A DNA stretch of 64,000 nt from Kitasatospora setae KM-6054. Lineage in GTDB: Bacteria; Actinomycetota; Actinomycetes; Streptomycetales; Streptomycetaceae. The stretch spans positions 3,472,001 through 3,536,000 of the forward strand of contig NC_016109.1 of the NCBI RefSeq assembly GCF_000269985.1. Direction: 5' to 3'. Position 1 is the stretch's first letter. Every line of letters begins with the position of its first letter. Below, piece by piece: positions 1-9,552 of this stretch. The notes under the pieces were generated by a model. That model did no database searches. It was not told where the DNA came from and was given only the letters and a program-made list of their open reading frames with translations. A program made the position numbers and the translations under genes.

Positions 1-58
1 GGGGCGGCCCGGCCCGACGGTCCGCCGACTGTCAGTGCCGCCTCCTAGCGTCGTGGCC

Positions 59-1372
59 ATGGAGGAACGCTGGAGCACCGAACACGTCCTTTCGCTGGCG
101 CCCGATCCGGCTTCCCTGAAGGCTGCGGGCAAGCTCTCCGGCCCGGCCCCCTGGTCGGCGACCGGCACCGGGCGGGGCGCGCTGTGGGGCCTGTGCAAGG
201 GCAGCGGCTCCACCCCGTACCGGACGGCGGTGGAGCTCGGGACGCCCGCGTACAAGTGCAGTTGCCCGAGCCGGAAGTTCCCGTGCAAGCACGCCCTCGG
301 GCTGCTCCTGCTGTGGGCCTCCGGCCCGGAGGCGGTCGCCGCCGGCGCCACCCCGCCGGACTGGGTCGGCGAGTGGCTGGACGGCCGGAGCCGGAGCGCC
401 GCCGACCAGGCCGCCAAGCAGCGGGCGCGGGCCGCCGAGGCCGATCCGGAGGCGGCCCGGAAGCGGGCCGCGAAGCGCGCCGCCCGGGTCGCGGGCGGCG
501 CCCGCGAGCTGCGGCTGCGGCTGGCCGACGGCGTGCGCCGCGGCCTGGCCGACCCGGCGCCGGACGGCGCCTGGGAGGAGGTCGCCGCCCGCATGGTCGA
601 CGCCCAGGCCCCCGGCCTGGCCGCCCGGGTCCGGACGCTGGCCGAGGCCCCGCAGGACGAACTGCTGGAGGAGTACGCGATGCTGCACCTGCTGGCCGGC
701 GCCTACGGCCGGATCGACACCCTGCCCGAGGCCCTCGCGGCGACCGTCCGCACCCGGGTCGGCTTCACCACCGACACCGCCGAGCTGCTGGCCGGCCCGA
801 CCGTCCGGGACCGCTGGCACGTCCTGGGCAGCCGGGACACCGCGGACGACCGGCTGACCACCCGCCGGGTCTGGCTGCGCGGCGCGAAGACCGGACGGCA
901 CGCCCTGCTGCTCGCCTTCGGCCGCCCCGGCCAGGCCCCCGACCTCGCGCTGCCCACCGGCCGCCTGCTGGAGGCCGACCTGGCCTACCACCCGGGCGCC
1001 CGCCCGCTGCGGGCCGTCCTGGGCACCCGCTACGGCGCCCCGGAGCCCGCCCCGGCCGTCGCGCCGGCCGGCCTGACGCCCGCCGGGGCGCTGGCCGAGT
1101 ACGGCGCCGCCGTCGCCGAGGACCCGTGGCTGGACGGCTGGCCGACCGTGCTGGCCGACGTCGTCCCGGTCCGCACGCCGGACGGCTGGCAGCTCACCGA
1201 CGGCACCCACACCCTCCCGGTGCGCCGCGGCGCGCTGCCCGAGCCGGCCCTGTGGCGGCTCGCCGCGGTCTCGGCCGGCCACCCCGTCACCCTGTTCGGC
1301 GAGTGCGGCCACCGCGGCTTCGCCCCCGTCACCGCCTGGGACGCCGACCACCGGGCCGTCGCGCTCGGCTGA
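59..1372 (+). CDS. SWIM zinc-finger domain protein
   Basis: Encodes 437 residues. A SWIM-type zinc site (CxC-x6-CxH) is visible at C67, C69, C76 and H78, just after a beta-rich N-terminus. SWIM domains bind zinc and are thought to mediate DNA or protein contacts. The rest is an Ala/Arg-rich helical stretch (about 110-160) followed by a domain I do not recognise. The ATG at 59 was chosen; a GTG at 35 is also in frame and neither has a clear ribosome site. In related actinobacteria SWIM proteins lie beside a DUF5691 protein, a MoxR-type ATPase and a VWA protein. Here only the DUF5691 partner follows, so the MoxR/VWA half is missing or lies elsewhere. The family assignment is secure; the molecular role is unknown. 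Confidence 0.85.
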   Translation: MEERWSTEHVLSLAPDPASLKAAGKLSGPAPWSATGTGRGALWGLCKGSGSTPYRTAVELGTPAYKCSCPSRKFPCKHALGLLLLWASGPEAVAAGATPPDWVGEWLDGRSRSAADQAAKQRARAAEADPEAARKRAAKRAARVAGGARELRLRLADGVRRGLADPAPDGAWEEVAARMVDAQAPGLAARVRTLAEAPQDELLEEYAMLHLLAGAYGRIDTLPEALAATVRTRVGFTTDTAELLAGPTVRDRWHVLGSRDTADDRLTTRRVWLRGAKTGRHALLLAFGRPGQAPDLALPTGRLLEADLAYHPGARPLRAVLGTRYGAPEPAPAVAPAGLTPAGALAEYGAAVAEDPWLDGWPTVLADVVPVRTPDGWQLTDGTHTLPVRRGALPEPALWRLAAVSAGHPVTLFGECGHRGFAPVTAWDADHRAVALG

Positions 1373-1643
1373 CCCGCCGACCCGTCAGCCCGCCCACCAG
1401 CCCGTCAGCCCGCCTGACCACCAGCCCGCCTGACCAGCCGAATCCGCCGACCCACCGACCCACCGGCCCGCCGCGTCAACCCGGTGGCCGTCCCGCCCCG
1501 CGTCCGGCCGCACACCGCCCGCCGGGCCGTCCTCGTTGACGCCCCGGGGGCGCCGCCCGCTCCCTGCCCGCACCGCCCGCACCATCCGACGGTCCAGGAC
1601 GCTCCCCGGCGCCCCTGACACGCCGTCAACCGGAGGAAACACC
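1373..1643 (+). repeat. gene-free spacer with short C-rich direct repeats
   Basis: The first 70 bases repeat a core of CAGCCCGCC with small variations at about 9-22 base intervals. No convincing coding frame, RNA gene or promoter is visible. A ribosome site (GGAGGAAA) for the following small ORF ends the spacer at about 1632-1639. Confidence 0.5.
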
Positions 1644-1778
1644 ATGACCCGCATCCGGCCGCGCGCCGCCGTCCGCCGCATCACCCTGCACCACGCCGCC
1701 CGCCGGGCCGCCCTGGCCAGCGGCTGGGGCCGCCGCCACCGCACCGCCGCCCACCGGCCGAACGGAGACCGGGCATGA
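1644..1778 (+). CDS. small basic protein coupled to DUF5691 gene
   Basis: A 44-residue, very basic peptide (many Arg and several His). Its ATG is preceded by GGAGGAAACACC, one of the better ribosome sites in this part of the window. Its stop overlaps the start of the next gene in an ATGA arrangement (1775-1778), suggesting translational coupling. I do not recognise the family. It could be a real small protein or a leader ORF whose translation opens the downstream start. The good ribosome site and exact overlap favour translation; composition alone would not. Confidence 0.5.
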   Translation: MTRIRPRAAVRRITLHHAARRAALASGWGRRHRTAAHRPNGDRA

Positions 1779-3337
1779 CCGCGCCCGCGCTCGCCCCCGC
1801 CGACGGCTGGGCCGACCTGCAGGGCGCCGCCCTGCTCGGCACCGACCGCCGCCCGCTGCCCGAGCCGGACGGCCCGCTGGCGGCCGGCCTGGACCGCACC
1901 GATCCGGCCGCCGCGCTGCTCGACCTGGCCGCCGTCGCCACCGTCCGCCGCCGGGCGGGCGCGCTGCCCGCCCCGGCCGTCGAGGCGCCCGCGCCCGCCC
2001 CGGCCGACCCGCGCCCCGCGCTGCCCGAGAACGCGGCCCGCCGGCTGGCCGTCCTGCTCGGCACCCGCGGCGGCCAGGGCAGCACCGCGAACCTGGCCGA
2101 GCTGCTCCCGCAGTGGCTGGCCACCGCCCGCGGCCGGGGCTACCGGCTGCCGCCCGCCCTCGTCCCGGCGCTGCTGGACACCGCCCGGGCCCGCTCCGAG
2201 CTGCGGGCCGACGCGGTCGCGCTGGCCGGCCCGCTCGGCCGCTGGCTGGCCGCGCACAACCCGGACTGGAAGTACGTCACGCGCACCGCGGACGACCGCG
2301 AACTGCTCGACCAGCCCGGTGAACTCCTTTGGCAGGAGGGCCTGTTCGCGGAGCGCGTGACCCACCTGGGCCGGCTCCGGCGGACCGACCCGGCGGCCGG
2401 CCTGGCGCTGCTCGCCTCCACCTGGAGCACCGAGCGGGCCGAGGACCGGGTGCTGTTCCTCGACTCGCTGCAGGACGGGCTCTCCCCGGCGGACGAGGAC
2501 TTCCTGGAGGCGGCGCTCTCCGACCGCTCCAAGAACGTCCGGGCCACCGCCGCCGAACTCCTCTCCACCCTGCCCGGCTCCGCCCTCGCCGCCCGGATGG
2601 CGGCCCGCGCCCGCGCCGCCGTCCGCCCCGACGGCGACCGGCTGCGCGTCACCCCGCCGACCGCCTGCGACGCCGCCATGCAGCGCGACGGCATACCGCC
2701 CAAGTCGCCCACCGGGCGCGGCGAGCGGGCCTGGTGGTTCGGCGAGGTGGTGGCCGCGGCCCCGCTCGCGCTGTGGACCGCCGACACCGGCCTGACCCCC
2801 GAGCGGCTGCTCGCCCTGCCCACGGTCGACTCGCCGGACGGCGACGGCGCCGAGTGGGCCGAGGACCTGCGCGAGGGCTGGGCCCGCGCCGCCGTCCGCC
2901 AGCAGGACGCCGCCTGGGCCCGCGCCCTGCTCGGCGCCCCGCCCCGGCCGGGGCGCGAGACCCGCACCCCGGGCGCCCCGGCCAAGCTGCTGGCCGTCCT
3001 GCCGCCCGCCGAACGGGCCGCCTGGACGGCCGCGTTCGTCCAGACCCACGGCCTCGGCGACGCCTTCCAACTGCTCGGCGCCTGCGCCACGCCCTGGACG
3101 CCGCCGCTCTCCACCGCCGTCGTCGCCGCGCTCAAGCGCGCCGCCGAGCTCGGCTCCTACCCGTGGAGCCACAGCGGCGTCCTCGGCATGACCGAGCGCG
3201 CCCTCGCCCCCGAGACCGCCCCCGCCGTCGAGGCGCTGGCCGCCGACACCTCGCCGGACACCGCCTGGTCCGACACCTTCACCCGGCTCGCCGGAACGCT
3301 CCGCTTCCGCCAGGCGATGCTCGCCGAGCTGGCCTGA
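1775..3337 (+). CDS. DUF5691 family protein
   Basis: Encodes 520 residues, mostly alpha-helical with HEAT-like stretches around 200-300 (for example the segment with DRSKNVRATAAELL, typical of a HEAT helix pair). There is no signal peptide or membrane segment, so it is probably cytoplasmic. It matches the protein usually found next to bacterial SWIM zinc-finger genes, annotated as DUF5691, with no known biochemical activity. Its start overlaps the stop of the 44-residue ORF, and the SWIM gene lies on the same strand upstream, so the three probably form one transcription unit closed by the strong hairpin at 3347-3392. The family is named from recall. Confidence 0.75.
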   Translation: MTAPALAPADGWADLQGAALLGTDRRPLPEPDGPLAAGLDRTDPAAALLDLAAVATVRRRAGALPAPAVEAPAPAPADPRPALPENAARRLAVLLGTRGGQGSTANLAELLPQWLATARGRGYRLPPALVPALLDTARARSELRADAVALAGPLGRWLAAHNPDWKYVTRTADDRELLDQPGELLWQEGLFAERVTHLGRLRRTDPAAGLALLASTWSTERAEDRVLFLDSLQDGLSPADEDFLEAALSDRSKNVRATAAELLSTLPGSALAARMAARARAAVRPDGDRLRVTPPTACDAAMQRDGIPPKSPTGRGERAWWFGEVVAAAPLALWTADTGLTPERLLALPTVDSPDGDGAEWAEDLREGWARAAVRQQDAAWARALLGAPPRPGRETRTPGAPAKLLAVLPPAERAAWTAAFVQTHGLGDAFQLLGACATPWTPPLSTAVVAALKRAAELGSYPWSHSGVLGMTERALAPETAPAVEALAADTSPDTAWSDTFTRLAGTLRFRQAMLAELA

Positions 3338-3346
3338 GCGGACGCG

Positions 3347-3392
3347 CGGGGGCCCGGCGGGGGCGGACGGTTCCGCTCCCGCCGGGCCCCCG
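3347..3392. terminator. bidirectional terminator between convergent genes
   Basis: A perfect 15-bp inverted repeat (3347-3361 with 3378-3392) encloses a second inner 5-bp stem (3363-3367 with 3372-3376). It lies between the stops of the DUF5691 gene (+) and the B12-binding gene (-). There is no T tract, as is common for streptomycete terminators. Confidence 0.8.
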
Positions 3393-3402
3393 GCGGCGCG
3401 CC

Positions 3403-3810
3403 TCAGCTGGCGGTGCGCAGGTTGCTCTCGACCCAGCTCACCACGTCCTGGGTGGACGTCCCCGGCGTGAAGATGTCGGCGACGCCGAGGGCCTTCAGCT
3501 CGGTGATGTCCGCGTCCGGGATGATCCCGCCGCAGAAGACCTTGATGTCGGCGGCGTCGCGCTCCTTGAGGAGTTCGATGACCTTGGCGCAGAGGGTCAT
3601 GTGCGCGCCCGAGAGGATGGACAGGCCGATGCCGTCCGCGTCCTCCTGGATCGCCGTGTCGACGATCTGCTCGGGGGTCTGGTGGAGGCCGGTGTAGATG
3701 ACCTCCATGCCGGCGTCGCGCAGGGCCCGCGCGATGACCTTGGCGCCCCGGTCGTGCCCGTCGAGCCCGGGCTTGGCGACCACGACTCGGATCGGCCCCG
3801 ACACCACCAT
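3403..3810 (-). CDS. icmB: B12-binding mutase small subunit (IcmB-like)
   Basis: Encodes 135 residues, the size of a stand-alone cobalamin-binding domain. The base-off/His-on signature DxHxxG is present at D17, H19 and G22. The SxL (in GLSILSGAH) and GG (in FCGGIIP) motifs of the methylmalonyl-CoA mutase C-terminal domain are also present. Such a subunit pairs with a large catalytic subunit encoded elsewhere, for example isobutyryl-CoA mutase, which links branched-chain and butyryl-CoA pools. The ATG is preceded by AGGAGG at about 8 bases; longer upstream frames lack homology. The gene is alone, downstream of pcrA and separated from it by a hairpin. From memory, icmB in Streptomyces is likewise unlinked to icmA. 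The symbol rests on this resemblance; a methylmalonyl- or ethylmalonyl-CoA mutase partner is possible. Confidence 0.75.
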   Translation of the reverse strand: MVVSGPIRVVVAKPGLDGHDRGAKVIARALRDAGMEVIYTGLHQTPEQIVDTAIQEDADGIGLSILSGAHMTLCAKVIELLKERDAADIKVFCGGIIPDADITELKALGVADIFTPGTSTQDVVSWVESNLRTAS

Positions 3811-3867
3811 GACTGCCTCCTGGACCACGTTGTCCACCACCCGGCCGACCTGGTCGCGGGCTGCGGT

Positions 3868-3883
3868 GTTAACCACTTTTAAC
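3868..3883. promoter_or_regulatory. AT-rich imperfect palindrome upstream of icmB-like gene
   Basis: GTTAACCACTTTTAAC is an imperfect inverted repeat, strikingly AT-rich for this genome, 58 bases before the icmB-like start. It could be an operator for a regulator of acyl-CoA metabolism or part of the promoter. No named regulator is assigned. Confidence 0.4.
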
Positions 3884-3891
3884 AGATCTGA

Positions 3892-3929
3892 GGGGAGGGT
3901 AGCCGCCCGGCGGGGCCGCCACCCTCCCC
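3892..3929 (-). terminator. hairpin downstream of pcrA
   Basis: GGGGAGGGT (3892-3900) pairs perfectly with ACCCTCCCC (3921-3929) around a GC-rich loop that can also self-pair. It lies 42 bases beyond the pcrA stop and upstream of the next minus-strand gene, so it probably ends the pcrA transcript. Confidence 0.65.
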
Positions 3930-3970
3930 GACTGTCGAGAGAGGGCAAAATCACAACGCGCGGGCCGCCG

Positions 3971-6628
3971 TCAGAGCTTCTCGACGGGGGCGTAGCGCAG
4001 CAGCAGCTCCTTGCGCCCGGCGGAGCCGAAGTCGACGGTGGCGCGGGCCTTGTCGCCGACGCCCTGGGTGGCGACGACGGTGCCGAGGCCGAAGCTGTCG
4101 TGGCTGACCCGGTCGCCGACGGCAAGCGCGACGACCTCCCGGTCGGTGACCGTCCGCGCGGACTTGCCCCAGCCGGCCTTCGGCGAGGCCGCCGCCGAGT
4201 ACCCGGAGTTCCGCGCGGAGCCCGAGCCCGACCCGGCGGACGAGAACGAGGACGAGTAGCCGCGGGAGACCGGCACCGCCGCGGCGCCGGTCCGCTTCCA
4301 CTCGATCAGCTTCTCGGGGATCTCCTCCAGGAAGCGCGAGGCCGGGTTGTAGGAGGGCTGCCCCCAGGCGCTGCGCAGCACCGAGCGGGTCAGGTAGAGG
4401 CGCTGCCGGGCGCGGGTGAGGCCGACGTAGGCGAGCCGGCGCTCCTCCTCCAGCTCCTTGACCTTGTCGAGGGCCCGCATGTGCGGGAAGATCCCGTCCT
4501 CCATGCCGGTGAGGAAGACGACCGGGAACTCCAGGCCCTTGGCGGTGTGCAGGGTCATCATCGTGATGACACCGCTGCCGTCCTCGTCGTCCGGGATCTG
4601 GTCGGAGTCGGCGACCAGCGCGACCCGCTCCAGGAAGTCGGCGAGCGAGCCGACCGGCGGCCCCTCGTCGCCCTCGGGGCGCTCGCCGGGGTCCTTCTCG
4701 TACTCGAGGGCGACCGAGGCGAGCTCCTGGAGGTTCTCCACCCGGGTCTCGTCCTGCGGGTCGGTGGAGGACTGCAGTTCGGCGAGGTAGCCGGTCTCCT
4801 CCAGGACGGCCTCCAGCACGGCGGCCGGCCCGGCGCCGGACTCGACGACCTGGCGCAGCCCGGCCAGCAGCTCGTTGAACTTCTTCACGGCGTTGGCGGA
4901 GCGCGCGGCCATCCCGTACGCCTCGTCGACCCGGCGCAGCGCGGCGGCGAAGGAGATCCGCTCGCGGGAGGCGAGGGCGTCGATCATCGCCTCGGCGCGT
5001 TCGCCGATGCCGCGCTTGGGGACGTTCAGGATCCGGCGCAGCGGGACGGTGTCCTCCGGGTTGGAGAGCACCCGCAGGTAGGCCAGGACGTCCTTGACCT
5101 CCTTGCGCTCGTAGAAGCGGACGCCGCCGACGACCTTGTAGGGCAGGCCGACCCGGATGAACACCTCCTCGAAGACCCGGGACTGCGCGTTGGTGCGGTA
5201 GAAGATCGCGACGTCGCCGGGCCGGGCGTGGCCGCCGTCGGTGAGGCGGTCGATCTCCTCGGCGATGAACTGGGCCTCGCCGTGCTCGTCGTCGGCGACG
5301 TAGCCGACGACCTGCTCGCCCTGGTCGCCGGCGGTCCAGAGGTTCTTCTTGCGGCGGTTGGTGTTGCGTTCGATGACCGAGTTCGCGGCGGTGAGGATGG
5401 TCTGGGTGGAGCGGTAGTTCTGCTCCAGCAGGATCGTCGTCGCGTTCGGGTAGTCCTCCTCGAACTGGAGGATGTTGCGGATCGTCGCGCCGCGGAAGGC
5501 GTAGATCGACTGGTCGGCGTCGCCGACCACGCACAGCTCGGCGGGCGGCAGCTGGGCGAGCTGCGCCTCGGCGGGGTTGACGTACTCGCCGTCGGCGGTC
5601 ATCCGGGGGGCCTGCCCGGCGGAGCCGCCGGAGAGCTCGCGGACCAGCGTGTACTGGGCGTGGTTGGTGTCCTGGTACTCGTCGACCAGGATGTGCCGGA
5701 ACCGGCGCCGGTAGTGCTCGGCGACGGCCGGGAACGCCTGCAGCAGGTTGACGGTGGCCATGATGATGTCGTCGAAGTCGAGCGCGTTGGCCTCGCGCAG
5801 CCGCCGCTGGTAGAGGAAGTACGCCTCGGCGAGCTTCTTCTCGGTCGGGTTGCTCGCCTGGTCGGCGTAGGTCTCCTCGTCGATCAGCTCGTTCTTCAGG
5901 TTGCTGATCTTCGAGGTGAAGGACTTCGGCGGGAACTGCTTGGGGTCGAGGTCCAGGTCGCGGCAGACCAGGGCCATCAGGCGCTGCGAGTCGGCCGAGT
6001 CGTAGATCGAGAAGCTGGAGTTCATGCCCAGCTGCTTGGCCTCGCGGCGCAGGATCCGCACGCACGCGCTGTGGAAGGTGGAGACCCACATCGCCTTGGC
6101 GCGCGGGCCGACCAGCGCCTCGACGCGCTCGCGCATCTCGCCGGCGGCCTTGTTGGTGAAGGTGATCGCCAGGATCTCGCCGGGCTGCACGCCGCGCGCG
6201 GCCAGCAGGTGGGCGATCCGGTGGGTGAGCACCCGGGTCTTGCCGGAGCCGGCGCCGGCCACGATCAGCAGCGGCGAGCCGGCGTGCAGCACGGCCTCGC
6301 GCTGCGGGTCGTTCATGCCCTCCAGCAGCTGCGCCGGGTCGACGACGGTGCGGGCCGCGCCGTTGCGGTGCCAGGCGTCGCGCTCGGCCTCGGCGGCGTG
6401 GTCGGTGGCGAACAGCCCGTCGGGGATCTCCTCCTCGCCGTGCCCGCCGTCGTACGGGGCGCCGTCGTACGGGGCGTCGTACGGCTCGTCGTACGGCTCG
6501 TCGTACGGCTCGTCCGGCGGGGGCGGCGCCTCCTCCTCCGACCACTGCCGGTCTGCGGGGCGGGGGCTCGACCCGACGGCGGGGCGCTCGAAGCCGGGGA
6601 GCGGGAGGTCATCGAAGAGGCTACTCAT
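3971..6628 (-). CDS. pcrA: ATP-dependent DNA helicase PcrA/UvrD
   Basis: Encodes 885 residues of a superfamily 1A 3'-5' helicase that unwinds DNA in repair and replication-fork restart. Walker A is AGAGSGKT at 124-131. Walker B is the DEYQDTN motif. The QNYRST motif and the C-terminal [18 protein letters not shown] and LTRARQRL motifs are all intact. The last ~50 residues form the basic, beta-rich tail known in PcrA to contact RNA polymerase. Residues 1-100 are a disordered acidic extension containing tandem DEPY/DAPY-type repeats (about 39-61), not part of the helicase fold. ATG start at 6626-6628. The gene has its own hairpin downstream. Function is secure; the N-terminal repeat is lineage-specific. 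Confidence 0.97.
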   Translation of the reverse strand: MSSLFDDLPLPGFERPAVGSSPRPADRQWSEEEAPPPPDEPYDEPYDEPYDAPYDGAPYDGGHGEEEIPDGLFATDHAAEAERDAWHRNGAARTVVDPAQLLEGMNDPQREAVLHAGSPLLIVAGAGSGKTRVLTHRIAHLLAARGVQPGEILAITFTNKAAGEMRERVEALVGPRAKAMWVSTFHSACVRILRREAKQLGMNSSFSIYDSADSQRLMALVCRDLDLDPKQFPPKSFTSKISNLKNELIDEETYADQASNPTEKKLAEAYFLYQRRLREANALDFDDIIMATVNLLQAFPAVAEHYRRRFRHILVDEYQDTNHAQYTLVRELSGGSAGQAPRMTADGEYVNPAEAQLAQLPPAELCVVGDADQSIYAFRGATIRNILQFEEDYPNATTILLEQNYRSTQTILTAANSVIERNTNRRKKNLWTAGDQGEQVVGYVADDEHGEAQFIAEEIDRLTDGGHARPGDVAIFYRTNAQSRVFEEVFIRVGLPYKVVGGVRFYERKEVKDVLAYLRVLSNPEDTVPLRRILNVPKRGIGERAEAMIDALASRERISFAAALRRVDEAYGMAARSANAVKKFNELLAGLRQVVESGAGPAAVLEAVLEETGYLAELQSSTDPQDETRVENLQELASVALEYEKDPGERPEGDEGPPVGSLADFLERVALVADSDQIPDDEDGSGVITMMTLHTAKGLEFPVVFLTGMEDGIFPHMRALDKVKELEEERRLAYVGLTRARQRLYLTRSVLRSAWGQPSYNPASRFLEEIPEKLIEWKRTGAAAVPVSRGYSSSFSSAGSGSGSARNSGYSAAASPKAGWGKSARTVTDREVVALAVGDRVSHDSFGLGTVVATQGVGDKARATVDFGSAGRKELLLRYAPVEKL

Positions 6629-6692
6629 GGCCCTTCGAGTCTATGGCCCGCCGCCGACATCGCGGGCCCGTCCGCGAACCCCGGGGCGGCCG

Positions 6693-7865
6693 CTACGGGG
6701 CGTCGGGGTAGACGAAGGCGACGTAGCCGCCGTACGCCGCCGAGACCAGCGCGGCCGCGCCGAGCAGCACGGCGGGCACCGCGGCGCCGCGGGCCCGGGC
6801 CAGGCCGGCGGCGACCGGCAGCAGCAGGCCGAAGGCGGGCAGCAGGAAGCGGGAGCGGGAGTTGAAGTAGGCGGCGTCGCCGAGGGCCAGCGCCAGCATC
6901 GCGGCGCTGTAGAGCAGCAGCACCGGCGGCTGGCGCTGGACCGCCGACAGCACCAGCAGCACCACCGCGGCGAGCAGGGTCGCGGCGGCGACCGCGTCGA
7001 CCAGCCAGACCGGCTGGGCGACGGTCAGCAGCCGGCGGAAGGACTCCAGCGTGGAACGGCCGAAGTCGAAGTGCGACTGCCAGGCGTCCTGGACCCGGAA
7101 GTAGCCGTCCCAGCGGCCCTTGCGCCGGCCGACCCAGGCGATGAAGCCGACCGAGCCGAGCGGGGCGAGCAGCGCCCCGGCCAGGGCCCGCGGGTTCCGG
7201 TGCCGGAGCAGGTCGAGCAGCGCGGCCGCGCAGACGGCCAGCGCGAGGGCCGGTCCGGTCGGCCGGGTCAGCCCGGCGCAGCCGGTCAGCACCCCGGCCC
7301 AGACCCAGCGGCGGCGCAGCGCGGCGTGCACCGCCCAGGCCGCGAAGGCGGTGAACAGCGCCTCCGAGTAGGCGGCGCTCTCCACCACGGCGTACGGCAG
7401 GACGCCCCACAGCACGGCCGCCAGCACCCCGACCCGGTCCCCGTACAGCCGGGCGGCGACCGCGAAGATCCCCCACGCCGCGGCCAGCGACGCCGCCCAG
7501 GCCACCGCGAGGGCCGCGGCGCCGACCGGCAGCAGCAGCGCGAGCAGGCGCACCGGCAGCGGGTAGCCGGGGAAGAACGCGTACGGCTCGTAGGCGCCGT
7601 ACGGGCCGGGGACGGGCGCGGTGCCCGCGTAGCCGTGCAGGGCGATCTGCCGGTACCAGTAGGCGTCCCACATGCCGCCGAGCCGGCGCAGCCCGCCGGG
7701 GTCGCGGTGCGCGCCCCACAGGACGACCACCAGCACGCCGAGCGCGCGGACGGCCGCGTAGCCGAGCAGCGCGGCGCGGGCGGCCCGGCGCGGCGGGCGG
7801 AGGGCGCGGCGGCGGCCGGGCGCGGCGGCGGGCTCGGGGCCCGGCCCGGTCAGGACGCGGGCCAC
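6693..7865 (-). CDS. membrane mannosyltransferase (PIG-V-like)
   Basis: Encodes 390 residues with about nine predicted membrane segments. The early extracytoplasmic loop carries WDAYWYRQIALHGY, the typical D/W/Y-rich motif of the PIG-V/Mannosyl_trans2 group of polyprenyl-phosphate-dependent mannosyltransferases. These GT-C enzymes transfer mannose on the outer face of the membrane, for example to lipoglycans or proteins. The start is GTG, two bases after the stop of the upstream glycosyltransferase, so the pair is co-translated. Acceptor unknown. Confidence 0.75.
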   Translation of the reverse strand: MARVLTGPGPEPAAAPGRRRALRPPRRAARAALLGYAAVRALGVLVVVLWGAHRDPGGLRRLGGMWDAYWYRQIALHGYAGTAPVPGPYGAYEPYAFFPGYPLPVRLLALLLPVGAAALAVAWAASLAAAWGIFAVAARLYGDRVGVLAAVLWGVLPYAVVESAAYSEALFTAFAAWAVHAALRRRWVWAGVLTGCAGLTRPTGPALALAVCAAALLDLLRHRNPRALAGALLAPLGSVGFIAWVGRRKGRWDGYFRVQDAWQSHFDFGRSTLESFRRLLTVAQPVWLVDAVAAATLLAAVVLLVLSAVQRQPPVLLLYSAAMLALALGDAAYFNSRSRFLLPAFGLLLPVAAGLARARGAAVPAVLLGAAALVSAAYGGYVAFVYPDAP

Positions 7866-7867
7866 GG

Positions 7868-9391
7868 TCAGCGCTCCAGCAGGGTGACGGTGACGCCCTT
7901 GAGCCGGGTGACGGCGGCCTTCGGGAAGGCCGCCCGGAGAGCGGCGGCCTCGGCCGGGTCGAAGCCCGCGTACGGGTCGCCGGTGCCGGGGGTGACCACC
8001 CAGACCCGCGGGACGCCGACGAGGGCGGCGGCCGGGTCGTCGGTCAGCAGCGGGTAGAGGTCGCCGCGGTCGGCGGCGGACTCGGTGACGAAGACGTCGT
8101 CGAGCCGGACCCGCTCGGGCAGGTAGACGTCGAGCGCGGTGGGGACGTCGGCGAAGACCGCCCGCCCGTACCGCAGCGGCGCGACGCCGTCACCCGGCCG
8201 GTAGCCGTCGGCGATCAGCGCGGCCGCGGCCGCGCCGTCCCACCGGGTGTGCGAGTAGCGCTGGCGGATGTCGCGCTGGTCCTGCACGCCGAGCAGCAGC
8301 ACCGCCGCCAGGCCCGCCGCCGCGAGCCACCGGGGCCGCAGCGCGGCCAGCCCGGCCCCGGCCAGCACCGCCCAGGCGGGCAGCGTGAAGAGCAGGTAGC
8401 GGTCCAGGAAGTACGAGGTGCCGCCCTGCGAGGCGCACCACAGCAGCGGCACCGGCAGGACCGCGACCAGCCCGATCTCGCCGGCCGGCCGCCGCCCGGC
8501 CGGCCAGGCCAGCGGCAGCGCGGCGAACGCCGCCACCAACAAGCTGACCCAGGCCGAGCCGTACAGGCCCCGCCACATCGTCTCGGCGACGTACGGCAGG
8601 TCGGGCCGGGCCAGCCAGCCGAGCTGCCGGGCCACCTGCCGCTGCCCGAGCACGATCAGCGGCACCAGCGGCAGCAGCGCGCCGGCCGCGGCCAGCGGGT
8701 AGCCGACCAGCACGCCGCGCGCCCGGCCGGTCCACCAGCGCCACCCGGCCACCGCCGCGTGCGGGGCCAGCAGCACCAGCGCCAGCACGTGGAACAGCCC
8801 GGTGGCGAACAGCGCCGCCCCGTACGCCGCCCAGCGCCCCCCGGTGGGCCGGTCCAGCGCGCGCAGCAGGAGCAGCGTCGCGAGCGCGGCGAACAGCACC
8901 GCGAACGCGTAGCCGCGGACCTCCTGCCCGTACCGGGAGACCGCCGGGACGAGCGCGAACAGCAGCCCGGCGACCAGACCCGCGACCGGGCCGAACAGCC
9001 GGCGGCCGATCAGCGCGACCAGGGCGGCGGCGCCGGCCATCGCCAGCGCGGAGGGCGTCCGCAGCACGCCCGGCGCGTGCCCGAACGCCTCGGACCAGTA
9101 GTGGATCAGCAGGTAGTAGGCGCCGGTGACGGCGTCCAGGTTCGCCAGCAGCTGGAAGATCCGCCCCGGCGCGCGGGCCGCCGCGTTCCAGCTCGCCAGC
9201 TCGTCGTCCCAGAGCAGCGGCCGCCCGATCCCGCGCAGGCAGTACAGCAGCGTCAGCAGCGCGGGCCACAGCCACACCACCCGGTACGCCAGCGCCCCCG
9301 CCGCCCGCAGCCGCCCCCGCCGCGCCCCGGCCCCCGGCTCCGGCCCGGCACCCTCACGGGAGGCCGGACCGCTCTCCGCACCGACGGTCAT
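7868..9391 (-). CDS. GT39-like membrane glycosyltransferase
   Basis: Encodes 507 residues from the ATG at 9389-9391; in-frame codons further upstream look non-coding. It has about eleven membrane segments. The first extracytoplasmic loop contains LLWDDELASW, the acidic D-E motif of GT-C enzymes of the PMT/ArnT type, followed by an HYW motif. These enzymes use polyprenyl-phosphate sugars as donors. The soluble C-terminal third (about 400-507) is probably extracytoplasmic. The stop is two bases from the next GTG, so it forms an operon with the PIG-V-like gene. Together they suggest an extracytoplasmic glycan-building step; the product is not identifiable from sequence. Confidence 0.75.
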   Translation of the reverse strand: MTVGAESGPASREGAGPEPGAGARRGRLRAAGALAYRVVWLWPALLTLLYCLRGIGRPLLWDDELASWNAAARAPGRIFQLLANLDAVTGAYYLLIHYWSEAFGHAPGVLRTPSALAMAGAAALVALIGRRLFGPVAGLVAGLLFALVPAVSRYGQEVRGYAFAVLFAALATLLLLRALDRPTGGRWAAYGAALFATGLFHVLALVLLAPHAAVAGWRWWTGRARGVLVGYPLAAAGALLPLVPLIVLGQRQVARQLGWLARPDLPYVAETMWRGLYGSAWVSLLVAAFAALPLAWPAGRRPAGEIGLVAVLPVPLLWCASQGGTSYFLDRYLLFTLPAWAVLAGAGLAALRPRWLAAAGLAAVLLLGVQDQRDIRQRYSHTRWDGAAAAALIADGYRPGDGVAPLRYGRAVFADVPTALDVYLPERVRLDDVFVTESAADRGDLYPLLTDDPAAALVGVPRVWVVTPGTGDPYAGFDPAEAAALRAAFPKAAVTRLKGVTVTLLER

Positions 9392-9552
9392 CCGGCGCGG
9401 CCGAGAAGCCGGGCCGGAAGACGGCGCGTTCGCGTAGGCAGCACGCCCCCATCGAAACCACCCATCACCCACCCGGACGGCACGCCACGCCGCCCATTCA
9501 CCCGACCGGACCAACCCCTCCCCCACGGCACAGCCGGGGAACGGCGAACCCC

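Noticed and set aside
6428-6520. CRISPR-like or satellite repeat
   Set aside because: The repeats are in-frame 12-base units inside pcrA without spacers, encoding a protein tail.
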